64,000 nucleotides of DNA, taken from Sporosarcina sp. FSL K6-2383. GTDB lineage: Bacteria > Bacillota > Bacilli > Bacillales_A > Planococcaceae. Positions within the stretch are counted from its first letter, which is position 1, and every line of letters begins with the position of its first letter. A program made the position numbers and the translations under genes. Location of the stretch: assembly GCF_038618305.1 (NCBI RefSeq), contig NZ_CP152017.1:2829501-2893500 (forward strand), given 5' to 3'. Below the pieces are notes generated by a model. That model was not told the DNA's origin. It did not search any database and was given only the letters and a program-made list of their open reading frames with translations. This document shows positions 58,328-64,000 of this stretch, one piece after another.

Positions 58328-58368
58328 CACAATCTGAGCGCCAACTTAGATTGTGGCTTTTTATTTTT
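58328..58368 (+). terminator. Plus-strand terminator at the 3' end of the antirepressor gene
   Basis: CACAATCT (58328-58335) and AGATTGTG (58348-58355) pair perfectly, followed by GCTTTTTATTTTT. On this strand the only upstream promoter candidate is the palindrome at 58268-58291, giving a transcript of about 70 nt that ends against the antirepressor stop codon. Confidence 0.7.
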
Positions 58369-58987
58369 ACTGCACATATTTTCCGTACACTTCCTCACTT
58401 ACTGAAAGTTCAAGTTGAAACTTATCCTTAACAATCATCAAATCCACTGTATCTGCTAAAATCGGCTCTCGTTCCACTAGCATTCTCGGTGTCATTTGAT
58501 TCTTTTTCAATGCTTTTGGATGTCCATGACGACTAGATACTGCTTTGTTCGCAATTGTATTCGCTTTGATAAAGTTAACTCGTTTTGGCTCCTGCAAAGA
58601 TTGGCTTAGCTTCGACATCATTTCTTTTTGATGCTCCTTATCCAACATGCGGAACACTTGGAATCCCTCTAAGCCCGAAGACTGGCGAAGTTCTTTAATT
58701 ACCTGCTTAACCCACTTCTTGAATTCTTTAGCCTCTTTATTCTCACTGCCGAATATCGCCTCGTAAATACCAAATTCCGAAATAATCGTGTCTGGTCGTC
58801 CACCTTTCCCAATACGCGTTAAACGCATATTGCTCTTTTCTTCAACATCTAGCCTTCTTGTTAAATCAGATGCAGTCTTATAACCCAACGCCAATGCCAC
58901 ATCTTTCGCAATCGCCCACCAGTCACCAGGATTTTTCTCAACAAAACGAATTTCACGCCCCATCCAATTCTCTATTTTGATATTCAT
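58367..58987 (-). CDS. BRO-N type phage antirepressor
   Basis: This 206-residue protein has an N-terminal BRO/Ant domain (about 8-105): GREIRFVEKNPGDWWAIAKDVALALGYK, RGKGGRPDTIISEFGIYEAIFGS-type sequence and AKEFKKWVKQVIKELR. The C-terminal part is basic and may bind DNA or repressor (KALKKNQMTPRMLV). It is encoded directly after the Cro-like gene with a 35-nt overlap, forming the induction side of the switch. It is located within the late operon, which is unusual. Confidence 0.88.
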   Translation of the reverse strand: MNIKIENWMGREIRFVEKNPGDWWAIAKDVALALGYKTASDLTRRLDVEEKSNMRLTRIGKGGRPDTIISEFGIYEAIFGSENKEAKEFKKWVKQVIKELRQSSGLEGFQVFRMLDKEHQKEMMSKLSQSLQEPKRVNFIKANTIANKAVSSRHGHPKALKKNQMTPRMLVEREPILADTVDLMIVKDKFQLELSVSEEVYGKYVQ

Positions 58988-59198
58988 CCAACGCTTCCTC
59001 CTCTTTGAATTTAATTAGTTCTCCAATCTCACATTTAAGATACTTGCAAATTATTGATAGTGTTGTAAATTTCACTCCTTTAGCTCTCTCATAATAAAGT
59101 GAGATTATTGTTGTACGAGATATTCCAGTCGCTCGATGTAAATCTGAAATAGTCATACGTCGCTGCGCCAATAAAACAGGTAAATTTATATCGACCAT
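58953..59198 (-). CDS. Small HTH regulator (Cro-like)
   Basis: A start at 59198 (MVDINLPVLLAQRRMTISDL) gives 81 residues with an HTH_XRE/YozG-type fold (DLHRATGISRTTIISLYYERAKGVKFTTLSIICKYLKCEIGELIKF). It shares the pattern SRTT-I/L-x-x-L-Y with the divergent regulator at 59371, so the two may recognise the same operators. GGGAGGTG lies 6 nt upstream. It is cotranscribed with the antirepressor. Confidence 0.88.
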   Translation of the reverse strand: MVDINLPVLLAQRRMTISDLHRATGISRTTIISLYYERAKGVKFTTLSIICKYLKCEIGELIKFKEEEALDEYQNRELDGA

Positions 59199-59244
59199 CC
59201 ACCACACCTCCCATCTGTTCATCCTACGTCATTTTCAAATTGAT

Positions 59245-59338
59245 TGTTCAAACATCTGAACATACAATAACTAAACAATACATCACACTTTTAATCAAGT
59301 CAAGTCTTTCATTGTTAAATAGTTGCAATTTGTTCAGA
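59245..59338. promoter_or_regulatory. Operator region between the divergent regulators
   Basis: TGTTCA (59245-59250) and TGAACA (59257-59262) form a 6-bp dyad with 6-nt spacer. TCTGAACA (59255-59262) recurs inverted as TGTTCAGA at 59331-59338, and a further TTGTTC lies at about 59349. These shared half-sites probably bind one or both HTH proteins. Confidence 0.5.
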
Positions 59339-59370
59339 CTCTAATACAATTGTTCTTAAGAGGTGATGAA

Positions 59371-59904
59371 ATGATTAGATGCAACTTATCTGTTTTGTTA
59401 GCTGAAAGGGAACTCAAAATCAGTGATGTAGCTAGAATAACCGGAATATCTCGTACTACATTAACCGCGTTAGCTTATAATCACGGTAAAGGAATACAAT
59501 TTGACACATTTGATACTCTTTGCAATTACCTAAAGGTCACTCCGAATGAATTATTTATCCAAGAAAAATTTAATTATGAATTCGAAGTGCTTGATTACAA
59601 TCCGAGTAACCGCTCTGAACAATCCCGTGTAAACTCAATAATAGAGTTTAAAGACCAAAAAATCGTTTCCGAATTTTTGGTAGATATTAGTATCGGTAGT
59701 TCGGAAAAAGAACCCGTTGATGGAAAGGAATACATCACCGACATAGGTCTACATGCTAAATATTCTGATGAAATTAAAACTATTTTGCAGGATGTACCAC
59801 GTGCGTTTATTACTGAATTGGAAAAGGAGTTATTAGAAACCGTTAAGTCAAATCTTATTCTTCACTACTCTTTTGATGATGATTTAAAAGCTTTTTTCTA
59901 TTAA
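59371..59904 (+). CDS. Phage repressor-like HTH protein with C-terminal sensor-like domain
   Basis: A start at 59371 (MIRCNLSVLLAERELKISDV) follows AAGAGGTGATGAA. Residues 1-65 are an HTH_XRE domain (DVARITGISRTTLTALAYNHGKGIQFDTFDTLCNYLKV). Residues 70-177 form an unrecognised alpha/beta domain (EFKDQKIVSEFLVDISIGSS, EIKTILQDVPRAFITELEKELL). It is the only plus-strand gene of the prophage part and divergent from the Cro-like/antirepressor pair, so it is likely the lysogeny-type regulator of this local switch. There is no LexA-type autoprotease motif. Confidence 0.8.
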   Translation: MIRCNLSVLLAERELKISDVARITGISRTTLTALAYNHGKGIQFDTFDTLCNYLKVTPNELFIQEKFNYEFEVLDYNPSNRSEQSRVNSIIEFKDQKIVSEFLVDISIGSSEKEPVDGKEYITDIGLHAKYSDEIKTILQDVPRAFITELEKELLETVKSNLILHYSFDDDLKAFFY

Positions 59905-60030
59905 TATTTAACATCGAAGTGGTAGTAAGAAATTCAAAAGAGCTGAGAATCTTCTCTGACTCTTTTTGTTTTGGGTCGATAAATAATCTAAATCCAATAC
60001 ACTAAACACTCCCCTCCCTAAAAAACCATA
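59905..60030. other. Intergenic region after the plus-strand repressor
   Basis: A weak plus-strand hairpin (AAAGAG/CTCTTT with an inner GAGAA/TTCTC pairing, about 59937-59966) followed by TTTTG probably terminates the repressor gene. Nothing else is seen. Confidence 0.5.
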
Positions 60031-60088
60031 CAAAAACACCCCTAAGAATCCGTTTATTATAATAAACGGCTTTCCGAGGGGTGCTCCC
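60031..60088 (-). terminator. Second tandem terminator after the tail chaperone unit
   Basis: In minus sense a long hairpin with outer arms CACCCCT and AGGGGTG and inner arms CCGTTTATT/AATAAACGG is followed by TTTTTGT. Confidence 0.8.
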
Positions 60089-60186
60089 TTTAAGGTTTAT
60101 ATGATTATTTGAATCATACAACACCCCATACCGATTATCAACTATTATTTAATTAAATTTTCAACTAGTTTTGAGATTCCCGACAA

Positions 60187-60230
60187 AAAAGCACCACAAA
60201 ACCACCGGTTGACGGGGTTTTGTGGTGCTT
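60187..60230 (-). terminator. First tandem terminator after the tail chaperone unit
   Basis: In minus sense AAGCACCACAAAACC pairs with GGTTTTGTGGTGCTT and is followed by TTTTGTCG, 70 nt after the end of the frameshift extension. Transcription of the tail operon should stop or be antiterminated here. Confidence 0.88.
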
Positions 60231-60299
60231 CCACATTTGTAAGCAATTCAATTACTCACTATGCTACAGCACCTTTTAGTTACATGCAAGTATTCTTTT

Positions 60300-60485
60300 T
60301 TATTTCTTAATCTTATCCGCTTCATCCTTCTCTTTCTTCAACTGCACCTTAATACTAGCAATCACAAATAATTTCTCCTTGCGATCCATATTTAGAAATT
60401 CAAGCGGGCGAATATTAAAGCGGTGGAGGGCAACATGAGCGTAGACAGCTTCGGCATCTACCTCATCTTCCCCTCCATCAATCAG
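60300..60485 (-). CDS. Frameshift extension of the tail assembly chaperone (GT-type)
   Basis: Reading in the -1 frame from the slippery site A AAA AAC (60491-60485), which sits directly before the TGA of the chaperone gene, gives 61 further codons to TAA at 60302. They encode LIDGGEDEVDAEAVYAHVAL, then HRFNIRPLEFLNMDRKEKLF and VIASIKVQLKKEKDEADKIK. There is no start codon or ribosome site of its own. The fusion of about 194 residues corresponds to the gpG-T arrangement of long-tailed phages, in which the T part recruits tail tube subunits to the tape measure. Confidence 0.88.
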   Translation of the reverse strand: MIDGGEDEVDAEAVYAHVALHRFNIRPLEFLNMDRKEKLFVIASIKVQLKKEKDEADKIKK

Positions 60486-60883
60486 TTTTTTGCTTCTTCA
60501 ATCTCGTCATCCATAGATACATCAATTCCGCTGATCTCCGTTACCTTTTCAAGAATCTGGTTAGCTTCACCAAGCAAGAACAGTTTGGAGTAAAGGTTGT
60601 CAGCTCCACGTACACCGTACGATTCCTGTAATTCCACATCGCTTAGGTCGGGATGCTCTATTGATGCAGTACAAATCTCGCGATTGTATTTGATCGTATC
60701 GAAGACACGCTCTTGCTTACCCTTTTTACCCGGCTTATTCTTAAAACAACCTTCACTAATTGCATCTGCTTCGCCAGATGACAACGGACGCAAAATAATA
60801 GCTTCATCAAAGCGTTCAAGCTTCAAAGAGGCGTTCTCTACTTCTTTTACATTCCCTTTTAAAAATGATTTAAATTTACTCAT
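60482..60883 (-). CDS. Tail assembly chaperone, XkdN-like (G-type)
   Basis: A start at 60883 (MSKFKSFLKGNVKEVENASL) gives 133 residues with AGGGGGAAAAC upstream. It contains SLKLERFDEAIILRPLSSGEADAISEGCF, VELQESYGVRGADNLYSKLFLLGEAN and an acidic end. It ends EEAKN with the slippery heptamer overlapping codons AAA AAC and followed at once by TGA. This short form coats the tape measure protein during tail assembly. The longer frame to 60913 overlaps the tail tube gene and is rejected. Confidence 0.92.
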   Translation of the reverse strand: MSKFKSFLKGNVKEVENASLKLERFDEAIILRPLSSGEADAISEGCFKNKPGKKGKQERVFDTIKYNREICTASIEHPDLSDVELQESYGVRGADNLYSKLFLLGEANQILEKVTEISGIDVSMDDEIEEAKN

Positions 60884-60899
60884 CCATGTTTTCCCCCTA

Positions 60900-61361
60900 T
60901 TAGTTAAGTGCAATGAATTGGTTTAACAAATCGAAGTCATCCCACGTGAACGTAACTTCCTCTTTTAATACATCATCTGACTCACCATCAAGCAAAGCGA
61001 TCAACATGCCATCAGGAACGATGTTTTTCACAAGCGTCGTTTGCTTACCAGCGTCACTTGATACGTCATCATTAACAACCATGGCGTCAAATATTGGGGA
61101 TTTTCCTGTCTTCAAGTATTCAAGTGCCATGGCGCGTATCTCAGGTCTGTGGTAGTAGACTGTCATGTTTCCGGTGCCTTTTGCGCCTACAATCTTACTT
61201 CCATCCATACGAGCGCCAACTCGTTTTACATCGGCTTTCGTGAACTCGATTTTCGATTCAAATTTCGTGATTTCGGCAAACTCTAAAGAACGCCCTCCGA
61301 TTGTTAGGAATAAGGCGCCTTCTTTACCGCTGATTGCGTCTTTCGTTTCCATAATAGTCAT
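60900..61361 (-). CDS. Tail tube protein XkdM-like (DUF2001)
   Basis: This 153-residue protein has METKDAISGKEGALFLTIGG near the start, TKFESKIEFTKADVKRVGARMDGSKIVGAKGTGNMTVYYHRPE and a DLLNQFIALN end, as in XkdM. It forms the inner tube of the contractile tail. GGAGGTG lies 7 nt before the ATG. It follows the sheath gene by 15 bp. Confidence 0.94.
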   Translation of the reverse strand: MTIMETKDAISGKEGALFLTIGGRSLEFAEITKFESKIEFTKADVKRVGARMDGSKIVGAKGTGNMTVYYHRPEIRAMALEYLKTGKSPIFDAMVVNDDVSSDAGKQTTLVKNIVPDGMLIALLDGESDDVLKEEVTFTWDDFDLLNQFIALN

Positions 61362-61376
61362 TTATAGCACCTCCAA

Positions 61377-62669
61377 TTATTTGCAATTTACTGTTGTATA
61401 TAGTTTTTCCATAGCATCTTGAATTGTGACGTAAGAATTTGTTGTAACTGCGTCTTTTTCAATGCCTTGCTCGACGATGATTTCTTCTGATGTGTATTCT
61501 ATAGCTTCTACTCCTGCAAGCGGATCGTACACATCTTTTATCAACGCGGCTTTGAACAAGTTTCGACCATTGCCGTTGTTGATGTTTTTACCAATGAACT
61601 TAGTTGAAAACACGAAACTGGTAGCATCAGAAATCGCATCTTGCGTACGAACAATCTTGTTCTTACGGAAATCTTGATTCTTCTCCACAGTAAACGACTT
61701 GAACGTGTTAATATCCTGCTCGATAACAACAAGGCCATTGTTGAATGTATAGATGATATGGCCGTCTTTCAACGCTTGAATGATCTCGTCGTTAGTCTTG
61801 CGTTCGCAGTCGATAGCGCCAGGATAAGCAACATATGTTAACGAATCAACACCCGCCGAGGCATAAGCGCCACCATAGAAGTAAACTGCATCTTTAGCAG
61901 TCAGAACCTCGTTGCCTTCGAGTGTCACGCCATTGACGACCGATACTACCGCTTCACTGTCGGCGATTGCGTAACCATTCGTAACGAACGTCACATTCTT
62001 ACCCGCCATTTCACGCAATTCTTTAACTTTCAATGCAAATAGCGCTTTTAAATCTGCTTCTTCTGTTCCGAGTGCGATAGTCTTGAACTCTTGTGTATCC
62101 AAGCCTGCGACAATTGCATCATATGAGCCATTAGTGGCTGGAACAGTAGTGCCGGTTGCAAGTGTCAGCGTGGCGTCTGCGACGGGAAAATCTCCCGAGA
62201 ATACAACGTAGTCATTAGCCGCCAAATCAGTAGCAATAGCAGCAGTTTGTGAATCTACTTCTACGCCATCGAGATATGTTTTAACTACCGATTCATTCAG
62301 ACCTAGCGTGAATTTAACACTAATGTTATTGCCGCCTGTACCGCCGTGTACCGCTGTAGCTGTGAACGTTGTGCTTACTGCCGTAGCCTTAACTCCCTCG
62401 CCGTTAACATTGAACACCGTCACTTGACTCGAACCCTTGAACGCTTCGCGAATAGGCACGATTTGATTCAACGGCTTACCAAATAGCGCTTTGAAATCGC
62501 TAGATGGAGTCACCTTAACGAACTCGCCGACTACTCCCCAATCTAAAGCTATAGGGACGATAACCGCACCCGTTAAATCAAGACCTGCGTCTGCGAGTGA
62601 GTTTGTTTTAAAATTTGTATATGCGCCTGGACGCACTTTGTCTTGTTTAATCCAAATTCCACCTGCCAT
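61377..62669 (-). CDS. Phage tail sheath protein XkdK-like
   Basis: A start at 62669 (MAGGIWIKQDKVRPGAYTNF) gives 430 residues. The typical RPGAYTNFK opening, DLTGAVIVPIALDWGVVGEFVKVT and the C-terminal handshake segment (FRKNKIVRTQDAISDATSFVFSTKFIGKNINNGNGRNLFKAAL) are visible. A variable, probably protruding domain (about 105-210, Thr/Ala-rich, VSVKFTLGLNESVVK) interrupts the core. It makes the contractile sheath and shows that the phage is a myovirus-type element. Confidence 0.95.
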   Translation of the reverse strand: MAGGIWIKQDKVRPGAYTNFKTNSLADAGLDLTGAVIVPIALDWGVVGEFVKVTPSSDFKALFGKPLNQIVPIREAFKGSSQVTVFNVNGEGVKATAVSTTFTATAVHGGTGGNNISVKFTLGLNESVVKTYLDGVEVDSQTAAIATDLAANDYVVFSGDFPVADATLTLATGTTVPATNGSYDAIVAGLDTQEFKTIALGTEEADLKALFALKVKELREMAGKNVTFVTNGYAIADSEAVVSVVNGVTLEGNEVLTAKDAVYFYGGAYASAGVDSLTYVAYPGAIDCERKTNDEIIQALKDGHIIYTFNNGLVVIEQDINTFKSFTVEKNQDFRKNKIVRTQDAISDATSFVFSTKFIGKNINNGNGRNLFKAALIKDVYDPLAGVEAIEYTSEEIIVEQGIEKDAVTTNSYVTIQDAMEKLYTTVNCK

Positions 62670-62842
62670 TATTGCTTGACCTCCTTCTTCTTCCAATCTT
62701 TTACTAGCTTCGCAACTTCATCTTGCGTATAGGTTTTATCCTCCTTCAGCAAGACTTGAAGCAGGTTGCGACCGTTATTATTAGTTTCGGCTTCTATAAA
62801 AGCCGTTTTGCTGAAATTACTTTTTTCATTTTTTGAACCCAA
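62669..62842 (-). CDS. 57-residue protein between connector and sheath genes, TTG start
   Basis: TTG at 62842 lies 6 nt after GGAGGTG within the end of the preceding gene (17-nt overlap), and the TAA shares a base with the sheath ATG. The product starts MGSKNEKSNFSKTAFIEAET and ends LVKDWKKKEVKQ, with a central helix NLLQVLLKEDKTYTQDEVAK. Position matches small PBSX-type genes just upstream of the sheath. Missed if only ATG starts or longer frames are considered. Confidence 0.8.
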   Translation of the reverse strand: MGSKNEKSNFSKTAFIEAETNNNGRNLLQVLLKEDKTYTQDEVAKLVKDWKKKEVKQ

Positions 62843-63242
62843 CCGTCACACCTCCAAGCGTAGTCATCGGCGTACCTGTAACTACTTCTTTTAACAACAA
62901 ACGCAGGCCAAACGTGATGACTAGTACACCATCCGACATTTTCCCTTCAATTTCGTATGCGTAGTGTTTACCGCCTATCAGCCTAAATTCGTTTTGAAAT
63001 GTTTCTAACACCTCGTCGCACTCTGTACGTCGCTCGTTCAATGACTTCGGGAAATAGTTGACGTTAAAAACAGGGTTACGCTTCACCACATTCAAGCCAG
63101 TAGTTTGCGAATTATCTGCAATCAGAAATTGAAAAGACGGTACCTTCAAACCCTGTTTAACCTCTTCGTCATACACTTTAATCGTGCTGCCGAATACACT
63201 TTTTATTTGTTGGATAATGAGAGATTTCAAGTTATTCACCAA
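62826..63242 (-). CDS. Phage tail terminator/connector protein (DUF6838-like)
   Basis: This 138-residue protein has LKSLIIQQIKSVFGSTIKVYDEEVKQGLKVPSFQFLIADN, NPVFNVNYFPKSLNERRTECDEVLETFQNEFRLIGG and a C-terminal ITFGLRLLLKE strand. This family sits between HK97 gp10-like and sheath genes in PBSX/skin phages and probably caps the tail tube. It overlaps the preceding gene by 11 nt. Confidence 0.85.
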   Translation of the reverse strand: MVNNLKSLIIQQIKSVFGSTIKVYDEEVKQGLKVPSFQFLIADNSQTTGLNVVKRNPVFNVNYFPKSLNERRTECDEVLETFQNEFRLIGGKHYAYEIEGKMSDGVLVITFGLRLLLKEVVTGTPMTTLGGVTVGFKK

Positions 63243-63630
63243 AGATTCTCCTCATCTCCTTCTCGACATCTATTTTCCACATCCGAGGGGCGATGCGTTC
63301 CATTTCATCTTTCGTGAGCTTTAACATGAATCTGCCTTCCACCCAGCCGATTGTCGCTCCTGCTACAACTATTCGGCGCCCGTCTTCAACGAAACTTGCA
63401 TATTCTAGTTGATTGTAAATGAGTATAGTGTAGATATCGCCTTTTTTTACGATGTGGTATTTCCAGTTATTACGAAGATCTCCTGTATCAACTGGCGTCA
63501 TCTTCTTAACCTTACGTATCGCCAATTGAGCAATGCGCTTCGCGACCTTCAAATGGATGGCGTGCGAAGCTTTTTGTAACTCAATCAGATTTTGTTTCAT
63601 CTGTCGTATCTCGCTGAATTCGAAGCCCAT
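63232..63630 (-). CDS. HK97 gp10-like head-tail protein (XkdI/YqbI)
   Basis: This 132-residue protein has SHAIHLKVAKRIAQLAIRKVKKMTPVDTGDLRNNWKYHIV, where TPVDTGDLR is the gp10 family signature, and YASFVEDGRRIVV. It forms part of the head-tail junction. Its start shares a base with the stop of the next gene. Confidence 0.92.
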   Translation of the reverse strand: MGFEFSEIRQMKQNLIELQKASHAIHLKVAKRIAQLAIRKVKKMTPVDTGDLRNNWKYHIVKKGDIYTILIYNQLEYASFVEDGRRIVVAGATIGWVEGRFMLKLTKDEMERIAPRMWKIDVEKEMRRIFGE

Positions 63631-63986
63631 TATGCATAGCCTTTGAAGACGAGTAATACTTCTTGATGGGAAACGTACACGAACGGTTCTTTTGCTGATT
63701 CATATTCAACGCCATCAACAATGACTACATCGCCTGCTAGGACATCATGATCACTTGAAAGAAACAGTTTCACATCATACTGAATGACGTTCGCATCACC
63801 TTGTGTCGCATTGTTAAGCGTCGTGGATGATAAGCGACAGGGAACGTCTGCATGAACTGTCACCCACCGATGACCATCAGCACCCCCTGGCTTCACGTAA
63901 TCCTCATAACGCTTAATTTCAGCAGTCTTGTCATACATAAATTCAGTGGCTGCTGTAGCTTTCGCCATGATTTCTCGAATGTTCAC
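63630..63986 (-). CDS. Head-tail connector/closure protein (XkdH/YqbH-like)
   Basis: This 118-residue protein starts at GTG 63986 with GAGGTGG upstream. It reads VNIREIMAKATAATEFMYDK (Met first), RYEDYVKPGGADGHRWVTVHADVPCRLSS and SSDHDVLAGDVVIVDGVEYESAKEPFVYVSHQEVLL, as in minor head-closure proteins of skin/PBSX elements. The remaining head and packaging genes, repressor and integrase should lie to the right of this window. Confidence 0.85.
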   Translation of the reverse strand: MNIREIMAKATAATEFMYDKTAEIKRYEDYVKPGGADGHRWVTVHADVPCRLSSTTLNNATQGDANVIQYDVKLFLSSDHDVLAGDVVIVDGVEYESAKEPFVYVSHQEVLLVFKGYA

Positions 63987-64000
63987 GCTACCACCTCAAC

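Noticed and set aside
1..64000. tRNA, rRNA, CRISPR arrays or insertion sequences
   Set aside because: I looked for CCA-flanked cloverleaf patterns, regular spacer-repeat arrays and transposase motifs and found none that could be supported.

Overview
The window is low-GC Bacillota DNA. It carries short HisG plus HisZ, SAM-I and sigma-B type regulation, CotF- and SleL-type spore proteins and AbrB. Together these point to a spore-forming member of the Bacillales, plausibly Planococcaceae (Sporosarcina or Lysinibacillus-like); the genus is an inference. Nearly all genes lie on the minus strand.

Chromosomal part, 1 to about 41,450. A truncated chemoreceptor follows an ATP-grasp ligase gene. A histidine operon (hisZ-G-D-B-A-F-IE-C, read right to left from a clean TTGACA/TATAGT promoter) diverges from hisJ. 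hisH is absent; a five-unit 21-bp tandem repeat lies where it would be expected, between hisB and hisA. Next come a GDSL esterase with SLH anchors, a sigma-B type stress gene (YflT family), an ABC-2 export operon, a membrane-anchored protein of unknown function, gdhA, a 46-residue membrane peptide, sleL, cotF, an RluA-type pseudouridine synthase, a HAD phosphatase, malic enzyme, metA behind a SAM riboswitch, and a string of accessory genes. The accessory genes include a PP2C-like protein coupled to a Phd-like mini-gene, a second DNA clamp gene, and a compact nucleotidyltransferase/DUF2087/GNAT/DUF402 operon. A dispersed, structured intergenic repeat is scattered through this part. Its terminal hairpin shows compensatory changes between copies and repeatedly sits just upstream of start codons.

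Boundary, about 41,090 to 41,490. After an abrB-like gene comes a strongly folded, terminator-ended stretch that looks like an independent non-coding RNA. It is followed by two direct TGGGGTTAAA repeats and then phage genes.

Prophage, about 41,500 to beyond 64,000. This is one end of a PBSX/skin-like contractile-tail prophage. From the chromosomal junction inward it has: cargo genes (DUF3006, a secreted metallo-beta-lactamase-fold protein with an Excalibur domain); an SOS operon (WYL-like protein, UvrX-type polymerase, two YolD proteins) with a LexA-like box inside its promoter; a GHKL ATPase plus STAS-like pair resembling a partner-switching module; the XhlA/holin/amidase lysis cassette; and the tail operon from XkdX-like back to a head-tail connector. 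The tail chaperone gene ends in a canonical A AAA AAC slippery site, giving a -1 frameshift extension of 61 codons. A cluster of small genes and a divergent repressor/antirepressor switch, bracketed by terminators, splits the tail operon between the chaperone and the tape measure gene. No integrase, tRNA, rRNA, CRISPR array or insertion sequence was recognised.
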